DNA of 64,000 nucleotides, taken from NCBI RefSeq assembly GCF_004344915.1, contig NZ_SKFG01000004.1, positions 219,786-283,785 of the forward strand. The letters run 5' to 3'. Made by a program: the position numbers and the translations under genes. Positions 24,624 through 32,405 of this stretch are shown here, piece by piece (the first letter of the stretch is position 1; the number at the start of each line of letters is the position of its first letter). This DNA comes from Paenibacillus albiflavus. Its GTDB lineage: Bacteria > Bacillota > Bacilli > Paenibacillales > NBRC-103111. Below the pieces are notes generated by a model that did not search any database, was not told the DNA's origin, and worked only from the letters and a program-made list of their open reading frames with translations.

Positions 24624-25151
24624 GTGAACCATTCGGATGATGTCATCCGAGCACAAAAGGGAAACCACGAGGCGTTTGTGCGTCTGATCAAAGCGTCCGA
24701 GCCTTCGATGTACCGGGTGGCCAAATCATTTTTGAAAACCGACATGGAGTGCGCCGATGCGATTCAGGAAACGATTCTAAAGGCATTTCAGGCGATACGT
24801 TCGATTAAGGAACCCGATTATTTCAAAACGTGGCTTATACGCATTTTGATCAATGTTTGTCAACGAATGTTGAAGATGAACAAACAAGTCATTCCAATGG
24901 CGGAACTCACAGAACGGTCGTACGAAAATAAAATGCAGCAGGGCTTGGAGTTGTGGGAGGCCGTACAATCACTGGAAGAGGAGCTGCGGATCATCGTGAC
25001 GCTGTTTTATATCGAGGATGTGCCGTTGAAGGACATTGCATTGATGTTGGACGTGCCGGAGGGAACGATCAAATCGCGTTTATACCGCGCCCGGGAGAAG
25101 TTGGTTTGTTTTTTGAGCGTTAAGGATGAAAGGAGCGTTAAGTATGAATGA
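24624..25151 (+). CDS. RNA polymerase sigma factor, ECF type (second)
   Basis: 175 residues from GTG 24624; a GTG at 24615 is also possible. Region 2: YRVAKSFLKTDMECADAIQETILKAFQAI; region 4: EDVPLKDIALMLDVPEGTIKSRLYRAREKL. It is close to the SigV/SigW-like group encoded with DUF4179 anti-sigmas. GAAGGCGGTGAG lies upstream. It ends in an 8-bp overlap with the next gene. Confidence 0.88.
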   Translation: MNHSDDVIRAQKGNHEAFVRLIKASEPSMYRVAKSFLKTDMECADAIQETILKAFQAIRSIKEPDYFKTWLIRILINVCQRMLKMNKQVIPMAELTERSYENKMQQGLELWEAVQSLEEELRIIVTLFYIEDVPLKDIALMLDVPEGTIKSRLYRAREKLVCFLSVKDERSVKYE

Positions 25152-26511
25152 TTCATGGATTGATGAAGAACTTGGCCGTCGTCTCAAAATAGGGGGGGAG
25201 GGAACACCTCAACTTGTCAGGGCGCGTGTGGACGAAACGCTAGCAGCTCTGCCGACGAAGCGCCGCGTATTTCGTAAAGTCGGATATGCAACCATCGCTG
25301 CTTGCGTGGCCTTCGGTGGCTTAATAGGCGTAAGTGTAATGAATCCCGACGTGGCTCGAGCGGTTCGAAGTCTACCTGTAATTGGCTCCGTGTTCGAAAT
25401 GCTAGGCGACGATGGAATTCGCCAGTCAGGGGAAGCCGGTCTGTCCTCCCGCGGCAACGTAACGGCAGAGGATCAAGGCATTACAATGACGATTACGGAA
25501 GTGCTTTATGACGGCGTCCGTTTATCGATTGGATACGTCATCGAGGGGGGCGATGATTTACGTCCAGAACGTGCCGAAATGTATGTAAATGGAAAGTCGG
25601 TTAATTTTAGCTCGGGAGAGCGAGGCAACAAGGTCGATGAGGGGGTGTACGCCGGTCTGATCGATTATAAGACGACCGAGATGCTGCCGGATCAATTTAT
25701 ATTAAAATTGGAATACAGCAGGATGGAGGATTGGGAGAACAAAGTTGATGGCAATCCAAAGACAACCAAGGGGAATTGGTCGTTTGCAATCCCGGTGAAG
25801 AAGCTGACCGACGGTGTCTACGTCCACACCTTTAGTGGTAATGATGCGCCGAGGATACAATCTAAGGATGTTACGTTAACAGCCCGTAAAGTGACCTTCT
25901 CACCGGCGACGACATCTGTAGAAGTGGATATGATCGAACCTACTGATATAGCAGAAGTTCCGTTCCACCAAAACCTATTCCAATTGTTTGACGATCGCGG
26001 GGTGCTCTTTCAGTTTACGGGCTCAACTAGCCACAGCCAAAGCAACAACGGCGATAAGGTTCGCCTGACGGAATATAGCCTCGAATTTGCGCCAATCGGC
26101 CGTATTCCGGAATACTTGATTATCCGCCCGATTTCCGATTCATTCGAGACAGGAAAGAACGAGCACACAGCACCTCTGAATCAGCAGCAATTGCCGATCA
26201 CGTTATCCCTAGGAGAAGCAGGCAAACTGACGGCTTCCCGGATCGAGTTCGCGGCGGACGAAACAAAGCTGTACTATGATATTGAAGGCGACAATCCTTA
26301 TGAACAAGCGTATAACGTATGGCTTGAGGATGATTCCGGCAATAAATACAAGGGTATGATGCCGCAGTTGATCGAGGCGGAGCCTGGGCGGTATAGGTTC
26401 GTCATGAAGCTTCCGCAGATCGATGCGCAGAAGCGACTGACATTATCCACGATCGAAACAAAGGCACCTGAGGTCGATAAACAACTCGAACTCAAGATTC
26501 CGATTCACTGA
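25144..26511 (+). CDS. DUF4179 membrane protein, probable anti-sigma factor
   Basis: 455 residues: a short cytosolic N-terminus, one membrane helix (about residues 45-68, VGYATIAACVAFGGLIGVSVM) and a large extracytoplasmic beta-rich domain with the DUF4179 region (EDQGITMTITEVLYDGVRLSI). Such proteins accompany ECF sigma factors as anti-sigma/sensors. The ATG at 25144 follows AAAGGAG and overlaps the sigma stop codon, which indicates coupling. A terminator follows at 26545. Confidence 0.82.
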   Translation: MNDSWIDEELGRRLKIGGEGTPQLVRARVDETLAALPTKRRVFRKVGYATIAACVAFGGLIGVSVMNPDVARAVRSLPVIGSVFEMLGDDGIRQSGEAGLSSRGNVTAEDQGITMTITEVLYDGVRLSIGYVIEGGDDLRPERAEMYVNGKSVNFSSGERGNKVDEGVYAGLIDYKTTEMLPDQFILKLEYSRMEDWENKVDGNPKTTKGNWSFAIPVKKLTDGVYVHTFSGNDAPRIQSKDVTLTARKVTFSPATTSVEVDMIEPTDIAEVPFHQNLFQLFDDRGVLFQFTGSTSHSQSNNGDKVRLTEYSLEFAPIGRIPEYLIIRPISDSFETGKNEHTAPLNQQQLPITLSLGEAGKLTASRIEFAADETKLYYDIEGDNPYEQAYNVWLEDDSGNKYKGMMPQLIEAEPGRYRFVMKLPQIDAQKRLTLSTIETKAPEVDKQLELKIPIH

Positions 26512-26544
26512 AACAAAGTGACGTCGCATGCTATTTTAATATCG

Positions 26545-26586
26545 AAAAACCGGACTCTTCTTTATGAAGGAGTCCGGTTTTTTTGT
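26545..26586 (+). terminator. Terminator after DUF4179 gene
   Basis: AAAACCGGACTC pairs with GAGTCCGGTTTT around a short loop with a small bulge; a T run of seven follows. Confidence 0.85.
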
Positions 26587-26632
26587 TGAAAGCATTTAAC
26601 TCAGCCACAGGGCACTATTTTATAAGTAAGTC

Positions 26633-26689
26633 TTGAAGCCGATAATTTATCGTGATAAAATTAGTTAACACAAGTTAATTTATTAACTT
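26633..26689 (+). promoter_or_regulatory. tetR promoter and palindromic operator
   Basis: TTGAAG (26633-26638) and TAAAAT (26656-26661) are 17 bp apart. A perfect palindrome AAGTTAAT-TT-ATTAACTT (26672-26689) lies just downstream of the predicted start (about 26668), as expected of a TetR autorepressor operator. Confidence 0.7.
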
Positions 26690-26716
26690 AAGTAAATTAT
26701 AAAAGAAGGTACAGAT

Positions 26717-27352
26717 ATGGCTAACACAGATATTTCACTGCGAGAACTCAAGAAAGCAAGGACGAAGTTAACTTTATATGAAGCGCTATTATCCTTAATT
26801 GGGGATAAGATGTTCCACGAATTAATGCTCGAAGATATTTGTCGTCATGCAGAAGTGTCTCGGGTAACATTTTTTAAGTTTTTTCAGCGAAAAGAAGATC
26901 TGCTCATTTATTTTATGCGGGTTTGGTTAACAGAACGTGTGATCGAAATTGAGGTGGGGAAGAAGCGCGGTTTTGATGCTGTTCGGCATATTTTATGGTG
27001 TGTGGCTGAACAGGCTAAGAGACAGCGGGGAATCATGCCAAGTTTAATTTCCTTTTTGGCCCAAATGAACATGCACCCACGGATGCCTGTCTTAAGTGAT
27101 GCAGAAGTTCGTATGTTGTTTCCAGATCACGAGGAGATTGGTGCGCAGGAGCCGGATATGTATCTTATGTTTCGTCAATTTATGATGGAGGCAAATACTG
27201 AAGGGCGGCTAAAAGAAGATGTGACGATGGATTTAGCTATACAGTCGTTATTTACTATTTTCTATGGAGCGTTTCTTACTGCTAATTTGTATGGGTCTAC
27301 AGAAATCGAAACATTTTATGAAAATCATCTTCAATTAATAGAAAAGCGCTAA
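26717..27352 (+). CDS. TetR/AcrR family transcriptional regulator
   Basis: 211 residues. The N-terminal HTH reads ALLSLIGDKMFHELMLEDICRHAEVSRVTFFKFFQRKEDLL, a TetR domain. The C-terminal ligand domain has no close recognisable relative. AGAAGGTACAG precedes the ATG. A DUF4188 gene begins 14 bp after the stop, so this is a two-gene operon that the protein probably represses. Confidence 0.88.
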   Translation: MANTDISLRELKKARTKLTLYEALLSLIGDKMFHELMLEDICRHAEVSRVTFFKFFQRKEDLLIYFMRVWLTERVIEIEVGKKRGFDAVRHILWCVAEQAKRQRGIMPSLISFLAQMNMHPRMPVLSDAEVRMLFPDHEEIGAQEPDMYLMFRQFMMEANTEGRLKEDVTMDLAIQSLFTIFYGAFLTANLYGSTEIETFYENHLQLIEKR

Positions 27353-27366
27353 AGGAGTGAGCAACG

Positions 27367-27840
27367 ATGGGTAAAGTAATGCCTGGACGGTATTCAGCTG
27401 AAATGGATGGCTCTTTTGTTGTATTTATTATTGGGATGCGAATTAACAAACTGTGGGCGATACACAAATGGTTGCCTGTATTTAATGCAATGGGTCCGAT
27501 GATGTCAGAATTGTATCGTAATCGGGAGCATGGTTTTATGGATGCTAGTTATTATATTTCATGGCGTGGAGTAACCATCGTTCAATATTGGCGATCATTT
27601 GAACACTTGGAGCAATATGCACGCACGGATAAACTTCATTTGAAGGCGTGGCAGGACTTTCACAAGAAGGTTGGGGTAAGTGATACAGTTGGGGTTTATC
27701 ATGAAACCTATCTGGTTCCAGAAGGGCAGTATGAATGTGTGTATAACAACATGCCCATATATGGTTTAGCGAAGGCTGGCAAGCATGTTCCGGTCACAGG
27801 AAGACGTGAAACTGCACGTAAAAGACTTGTTAAAAGCTAA
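27367..27840 (+). CDS. DUF4188 domain-containing protein (monooxygenase-like fold)
   Basis: 157 residues matching the DUF4188 pattern: FVVFIIGMRINKLWAIHKWLPVF, then SYYISWRGVTIVQYWRSFEHLEQYAR, and YHETYLVPEGQYECVYNNMP. Members look like ferredoxin-fold (ABM/EthD-like) proteins, often paired with TetR regulators. It may bind or oxidise a small hydrophobic compound; unproven. AAAGGAGTGAGC precedes the ATG. Confidence 0.8.
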   Translation: MGKVMPGRYSAEMDGSFVVFIIGMRINKLWAIHKWLPVFNAMGPMMSELYRNREHGFMDASYYISWRGVTIVQYWRSFEHLEQYARTDKLHLKAWQDFHKKVGVSDTVGVYHETYLVPEGQYECVYNNMPIYGLAKAGKHVPVTGRRETARKRLVKS

Positions 27841-27859
27841 TTTTATCCATTAGTATTAG

Positions 27860-27994
27860 ATTATTCTTGTGCACATTGATGGAGAATGCTGGGATGCAAG
27901 AGAATCTATTATTAAGGAAGAGCTGAAATGGCGTGGTAAATGGACGGATCAATATTATTATTCCATTCTTGAGAGAGAATTTTATGGTAGGTAG
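27860..27994 (+). pseudogene. C-terminal remnant of a GNAT acetyltransferase
   Basis: An open stretch of about 44 codons without a start codon ends in TAG at 27992. It encodes HIDGECWDARESIIKEEL and KWTDQYYYSILEREF, which is like the C-terminal end of RimJ/RimL-type acetyltransferases. The N-terminal acetyl-CoA-binding part is missing, so this is a truncated relic between the DUF4188 and S9 peptidase genes. Confidence 0.5.
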
Positions 27995-28016
27995 AAATTT
28001 ATAGGGTGGTATCAAA

Positions 28017-30179
28017 GTGAACCTAACCTCAATAATAAATGAGTTTCTCAATGTGAAACAGCCTGCGGAGCTTGTCCATATGTCATTGTCTGCTGATCAT
28101 AAATGGTTAGCATATTGTATCCAGGGAGAAAGTAGAGGCTCTTCTATAGGAGTCTCAATGGCAGTGGAAGGCATTCAACAATGGGTATGTGAGATTGAAA
28201 CAGGATCTTGTTTTCAGGTTATACCAGAAGCGAAGAGCAGTTGGGCAGGAGTGTGGTCACCTGATGGTATGACATTGGCATTCTACGCTGATATGAATAA
28301 GCAAGCACAATTATGGTTATGGTCAATTCCAAACCGAACATTAAAACTTGCCTCTGATCGTACCGCTCGTCCTTTCTTTGGTTTTGAGAAACCGATATGG
28401 CTAGCAGACAGTAAGCGAATTATTATGAAAGCAATGCCACAACAACCGCTAGATAACGATTTCTTTTATACCTCTACATCTACAATTGACGTTGATTCTG
28501 AGAAGAGGAGCGATCAACCTCTAGTCTTCTCTACGAAACCACAACTTGACCCAGATAAAACAGATTTTAAAATAAATACATGGTTCAATCGTTATCAAGC
28601 TGACCTTTACATTGTTAATTATGTAACAGGGGAAGAGTTACCGCTTTGCCTTGGACGACGGCCTGTTGGTATGCAGCTATCCTCGGATGGCGAACATTTT
28701 GCTTTTACTAGCTGCCAAGGAGAAGAACTGGCAAACTCTCAACAAAATATTTATGACTTATGGGTATGTTCTATAAATGAGAACTCTATTCCAATATGCA
28801 TCGCACACAATATTCGACTTGACTATGGTTTAAGCTTTGCTTGGAGTAATGACAAACAGAGGATATATTACACAACAAACGGTCCGTTAGCTGATAGGGC
28901 TTTATGGGCTGCCGAGTTACTGAATCCCAATCATCCCCAGCTCATTGGACAACCTGAGAATATTCAGTTGGGATATGAATTTGATTATCCAGTTATATTG
29001 CCTAAGGGAGATCTTCTATTAGTTGCTCAAGGCAGTTTGTGGCGGTATTCTTCGGTTGATGGGCAGTTTATGAAAGTTCTACTAGATTGCGAAGTTATAG
29101 CAGTACTACCTCAGTCTGGTGATACTTCAACTATCGTGGTTCAAATTCGTAAGCTTGCTGAAGGTGTGGAAGGATTCTGGGAAATAGATCATAATTCATG
29201 GGAAGTTAAAAGGGTAATAGAGGATCAATATGGACATCTTCCATGGTTTGAGGGTGGTGCTGTATACAGCAGTGAGAATGGTAGATCAAGCATAGCTTAT
29301 ATTAGGCAACAAGCTGATATGCCTCCCGAGATCAGAATTGTTAATCTGCTTAACGAACAAGCATCTACAATTTCATTATCTGCTATTAGGAAAGAAAATT
29401 TAGGATCGTCTGAGTTAATTACTTGGAATAGCAAGGATAAGGATTTAAAAGGAGCTCTTCTATTACCTCAAAATCCGATAGATAGAGTGCCCGTTATCAT
29501 ACGTGTCTATGGTGGCTCTATGCAATCAAGATATTACCGGAATTTTGGTCTGAGCAATGCAAATGCCGATAATCATCATTTATTTGCATCGCAAGGGTTT
29601 GGTGTGTTTATGCCTGACCTGCCAATGAGACAATCTTCCCATGAACCAGTAGATGAAATTGTACATGCAATAGAAATAGCTGTTCAGGCGCTTTTAAAGC
29701 ACCCTCTAGTTGATCCTGATCGAATCGGGATTATCGGTCATTCTTTTGGTGGATACTCAGCGCTTGCAGCTTTAACAAGATTACCATATTTTAAAGCTGC
29801 TGTAATTTCGGCGGGGATAAGCAGCTTAGTTAGCTTTTATACCCATTTTGATTATACATCACCTGCTTCTAACTATGGATGGGTTGAGGGTGGACAAGTA
29901 AATTTAGGTGCATCATTATGGGAAGACAGGGAGCGTTATATTCGGAACTCGCCTTTATTTGATTTGGACCGAATCGAGTCACCTGTACTAATTATTCAAG
30001 GTAGTAGGGATCATCTATGCCGACACGAAGCGGGTCCAATCTTCTCATCTTTAAATAGACTAAGCAAAACAGCTGAACTGGTTATATATGAAGAGGACCA
30101 TTGGCAAGGTACTTGGGGTAGAGCGAATCAAGAAGATTATTATCATCGGGTAGTGTCATGGTTTAGTAAATATTTATAG
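28017..30179 (+). CDS. S9 family peptidase (prolyl oligopeptidase/acylaminoacyl-peptidase type)
   Basis: 720 residues without a signal peptide, so cytosolic. The N-terminal ~450 residues contain WD40-like/beta-propeller segments (WSPDGMTLAFYADMN, SSDGEHFAFTS). The C-terminal alpha/beta-hydrolase domain carries the catalytic triad: Ser576 in GHSFGGY, Asp665 in GSRDH, His695 in DHWQGTWG. It should cleave short peptides. The GTG start follows GGGTGG. A weak hairpin follows the stop. Confidence 0.88.
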   Translation: MNLTSIINEFLNVKQPAELVHMSLSADHKWLAYCIQGESRGSSIGVSMAVEGIQQWVCEIETGSCFQVIPEAKSSWAGVWSPDGMTLAFYADMNKQAQLWLWSIPNRTLKLASDRTARPFFGFEKPIWLADSKRIIMKAMPQQPLDNDFFYTSTSTIDVDSEKRSDQPLVFSTKPQLDPDKTDFKINTWFNRYQADLYIVNYVTGEELPLCLGRRPVGMQLSSDGEHFAFTSCQGEELANSQQNIYDLWVCSINENSIPICIAHNIRLDYGLSFAWSNDKQRIYYTTNGPLADRALWAAELLNPNHPQLIGQPENIQLGYEFDYPVILPKGDLLLVAQGSLWRYSSVDGQFMKVLLDCEVIAVLPQSGDTSTIVVQIRKLAEGVEGFWEIDHNSWEVKRVIEDQYGHLPWFEGGAVYSSENGRSSIAYIRQQADMPPEIRIVNLLNEQASTISLSAIRKENLGSSELITWNSKDKDLKGALLLPQNPIDRVPVIIRVYGGSMQSRYYRNFGLSNANADNHHLFASQGFGVFMPDLPMRQSSHEPVDEIVHAIEIAVQALLKHPLVDPDRIGIIGHSFGGYSALAALTRLPYFKAAVISAGISSLVSFYTHFDYTSPASNYGWVEGGQVNLGASLWEDRERYIRNSPLFDLDRIESPVLIIQGSRDHLCRHEAGPIFSSLNRLSKTAELVIYEEDHWQGTWGRANQEDYYHRVVSWFSKYL

Positions 30180-30188
30180 TGAGTTACA

Positions 30189-30236
30189 TACAACAGCCCG
30201 TCATGAATTCCTATCGGATTTCAGTCGGGTTTTCTC
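30189..30236 (+). terminator. Possible terminator after S9 peptidase gene
   Basis: CCCG...CGGG with imperfect inner pairing and TTTTCTC tail; weaker than the other terminators. Confidence 0.45.
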
Positions 30237-30251
30237 TATCTATAATTCATT

Positions 30252-30299
30252 TTGACTTATTGGAAAATTTAACATAAAATATAACTAACTAATTAGTTA
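30252..30299 (+). promoter_or_regulatory. tetR promoter and palindromic operator (second)
   Basis: TTGACT (30252-30257) and TAAAAT (30275-30280) are 17 bp apart. A perfect 14-bp palindrome TAACTAATTAGTTA (30286-30299) overlaps the predicted start site, the expected position for autorepression. Confidence 0.75.
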
Positions 30300-30320
30300 T
30301 ATTTATTAAGGAGGTGCAAG

Positions 30321-30893
30321 ATGCGTAAAACCAAGGGAGAACAAAGTAAAGAGCGATTGCTTCAATCAGCGGAAGAGCTGTTCGCCCAGAAGGGTGTTGC
30401 TGCGACGACGGTTAGTCAGATTGTAGCTAATGCAGGTTTAACGCAAGCAGCTTTCTATTTATATTTTACAAGTAAGGATGAGATTCTGAAGGAAATACTG
30501 GATAAATTTAAGATCCTGTTGTTCGAGTATAGTGATGCAGGTCGGCAGGCTGGGCAGTTGCCAGCAGGAAAGATTGAAGCGTTTGTTACGCAGATTTTTA
30601 TCCAATTGTTCGAACTTCTAGGTCTGAATGTGAATGTCACGAAGATTGCCTTGCAAGAGACAGAGGAGGGTGAGCAGTTTCGTAAGCAGCTGGTGGAACG
30701 AATTGTAGTGAATATGAAAATGAATCAATCATTGGGAGTCGTGAATCCGAATGTTGTACCTGAGATTGTGGCTGAATCGGTGATCGCTGCTGCGGAGAGG
30801 TTGGTTTATCGTTATAGCGTGGCAGGGGAGAAGTCTAAGGAGGAATTGGGTCAGCAGCTTGCAAATTTATTCCTAAGAGGCATTCTCTTGTAA
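30321..30893 (+). CDS. TetR/AcrR family transcriptional regulator (second)
   Basis: 190 residues. The HTH is AEELFAQKGVAATTVSQIVANAGLTQAAFYLYFTSKDEIL, closely following the TetR consensus. The C-terminal region has a TetR_C-like helical bundle. AAGGAGGTGCAAG precedes the ATG. An HXXEE membrane protein gene follows after 14 bp. The regulator likely represses both via the palindrome at 30286-30299. Confidence 0.9.
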   Translation: MRKTKGEQSKERLLQSAEELFAQKGVAATTVSQIVANAGLTQAAFYLYFTSKDEILKEILDKFKILLFEYSDAGRQAGQLPAGKIEAFVTQIFIQLFELLGLNVNVTKIALQETEEGEQFRKQLVERIVVNMKMNQSLGVVNPNVVPEIVAESVIAAAERLVYRYSVAGEKSKEELGQQLANLFLRGILL

Positions 30894-30907
30894 AGATAGG
30901 AGTTGGG

Positions 30908-31453
30908 ATGAGAATGATGGATTGGCTTGATGGGCATATTCATTTACTAACCTTGCTGTGGTTGTTTCCGATTTTGTTTATGTTTCATGATTTTGAAGAG
31001 ATCCTGACGGTTGAGAAGTGGATTGGGGAGAAGGGAGAGGGTATCTACAAGCGATTGCCTGCCTTTGCACGGAAAGTTTATGGTGGTTCTTTTCAAATGA
31101 ATACTTTTCAGTTTGCAAAGGATGTCCTGTGGGTCTTTATCATCATTGTGACGGTGACGGCAATTACGGTTTTCTTTGATTTCTATTTGTTATTTCTTGC
31201 AGTTCTTCATGTGTTCTTTGCTCATGTGTTCACACATGTGGGGCAGTCCATTCTTTTGCGTATGTATACGCCAGGCGTAATCACTTCTATATTCATCGTG
31301 CTTCCCTATTCCATCTATGCCTATTATCGCTTATTCGCAGAGCAAGTGATTGATACGCAGGATCTATACATAAGTATTGTGCTTATGCTGATTTTATTGC
31401 CGTTTGCCCTGTTCATGCTATTAAAAGGCAGACGACGCAATACAGCAAGTTAA
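30908..31453 (+). CDS. HXXEE domain membrane protein
   Basis: 181 residues with five membrane segments. The defining HxxEE motif is FHDFEE in the first helix, followed by ILTVEKWI; a later FFAHVFTHVGQS supplies more histidines. The family function is unknown; the conserved His/Glu suggest a metal or lipid-active membrane enzyme. TAGGAGTTGGG precedes the ATG. It is the second gene of a TetR operon. Confidence 0.8.
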   Translation: MRMMDWLDGHIHLLTLLWLFPILFMFHDFEEILTVEKWIGEKGEGIYKRLPAFARKVYGGSFQMNTFQFAKDVLWVFIIIVTVTAITVFFDFYLLFLAVLHVFFAHVFTHVGQSILLRMYTPGVITSIFIVLPYSIYAYYRLFAEQVIDTQDLYISIVLMLILLPFALFMLLKGRRRNTAS

Positions 31454-31455
31454 CA

Positions 31456-31503
31456 CAAGAAAACCCCGTTAGTCTATTTGCATAGTCTAACGAGGTTTTC
31501 TTG
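31456..31503. terminator. Bidirectional terminator
   Basis: CAAGAAAACCCCGTTAG pairs with CTAACGAGGTTTTCTTG; A/T-rich arms give T runs in both directions. It separates the HXXEE gene from the convergent NlpC/P60 gene. Confidence 0.85.
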
Positions 31504-31521
31504 CATGCCGGCATATTTAAC

Positions 31522-32070
31522 TTAGCCTACTGAATCTTCTTTTGGCTGTTGTACTGCTTCTGCTTCTGCTTCTTTTTCAAGTTCAGAAGCAATCTTCTTG
31601 AACTCTTCCTCAGTCAGTACACGAGCAGCTGTAACATAGCTATTAGCGTAGTAGGTCTCGCTAAGCTTATTCTTCATTACCTTGCCTGCCTTGTTCTTCG
31701 ATCCAGATGCAGCATGTACAAAAACATCGTCTCCCAAGTAGATGCCTACATGCGAGATGGCCCCATTGTTCTTGCCGTTCGTATCGAAAAATACGAGGTC
31801 GCCAGGTCTTAGATTGGCTTTCTTGACTTTAGTACCATCATTGCTTTGGTCGCTAGATGGGCGGGATAGCTTAATTCCAAATTGCTTGAACACGTACGAT
31901 GTGAATCCGGAGCAATCGAATCCTGTATCAGGATTGTTTCCTCCAGCTGTGTACTTGGTTCCAAGCAAATCATCTACTGTCTTCTCAAGAGTAGTAGATG
32001 CGAAAACGCTTCCAGTGCCAAAACTAAATACAAGCACCAAACTGAACAGCATTGTTACTAACTTCTTCAA
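31522..32070 (-). CDS. C40 family peptidase, NlpC/P60 cell-wall hydrolase
   Basis: 182 residues with a signal peptide (cleavage about residue 24, after SVFA). The NlpC/P60 domain has catalytic Cys53 in FDCSGF and His107 in SHVGIY, with His119 nearby. It would cut D-glutamyl-diaminopimelate bonds in peptidoglycan. The C-terminus is an acidic tail (EELEKEAEAEAVQQ). The TTG start at 32070 follows AAGGGG. A c-di-AMP riboswitch occupies the leader. Confidence 0.92.
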   Translation of the reverse strand: MKKLVTMLFSLVLVFSFGTGSVFASTTLEKTVDDLLGTKYTAGGNNPDTGFDCSGFTSYVFKQFGIKLSRPSSDQSNDGTKVKKANLRPGDLVFFDTNGKNNGAISHVGIYLGDDVFVHAASGSKNKAGKVMKNKLSETYYANSYVTAARVLTEEEFKKIASELEKEAEAEAVQQPKEDSVG

Positions 32071-32085
32071 AAGTAAAGCCCCTTC

Positions 32086-32216
32086 CAGTGCCTACGAGGT
32101 TAGCTAAGGGTTCGGTTGAAGGTTCCCTATGATCACTCTAAAGCGAGATCAATTCACCCAAAGTATGGTTCCCCCGTTTCCCCATGAGAAGCAGGAACTC
32201 GGCATTATTTTTTTTC
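32086..32216 (-). ncRNA. c-di-AMP (ydaO/yuaA) riboswitch
   Basis: The minus strand shows the conserved ydaO core in order: GGGGGAACCA, TTTGGGTGAAT, CATAGGGAACCTTC, CCGAACCC and AGCTAACCTCGTAGGC. It lies 16 nt upstream of the NlpC/P60 start and downstream of a promoter. ydaO riboswitches turn off expression of wall hydrolases and ion transporters when c-di-AMP is high. The absence of a clear T-rich expression terminator suggests that the ON/OFF hairpin includes the ribosome binding site region. Confidence 0.9.
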
Positions 32217-32224
32217 CGTCACGG

Positions 32225-32253
32225 ATTATATTTATTCGACACCGAGCTGGAAA
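32225..32253 (-). promoter_or_regulatory. Promoter of the riboswitch/NlpC gene
   Basis: On the minus strand TTTCCA (32253-32248) and TATAAT (32230-32225) are 17 bp apart; the start would be near 32218, directly before the riboswitch. Confidence 0.65.
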
Positions 32254-32261
32254 AACCTTCT

Positions 32262-32290
32262 TTGACACAAATTGTTCACAATTTAGTCAA
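32262..32290. promoter_or_regulatory. Imperfect 29-bp inverted repeat upstream of NlpC promoter
   Basis: TTGAC-N2-AAATTGT-TC-ACAATTT-N1-GTCAA: two nested arm pairs around a two-base centre, just upstream of the minus-strand -35 box. It could be an operator; no regulator can be named. Confidence 0.45.
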
Positions 32291-32345
32291 AAAAGTTGCA
32301 ACCTATTTTATGAAGTTAATAAACTTGCATTTGTGCATGATGAAA

Positions 32346-32382
32346 CCCCCTGTATAGTTCCAAAAAAGGCACTATAAGGGGG
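32346..32382 (-). terminator. Terminator-like hairpin after membrane protein gene
   Basis: CCCCC-TTATAGT pairs with ACTATAC-AGGGGG on the minus strand, followed by TTTC only; placed 24 bp beyond the stop at 32406. Confidence 0.55.
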
Positions 32383-32405
32383 CACCTAGGTAATTATTTG
32401 TATCT

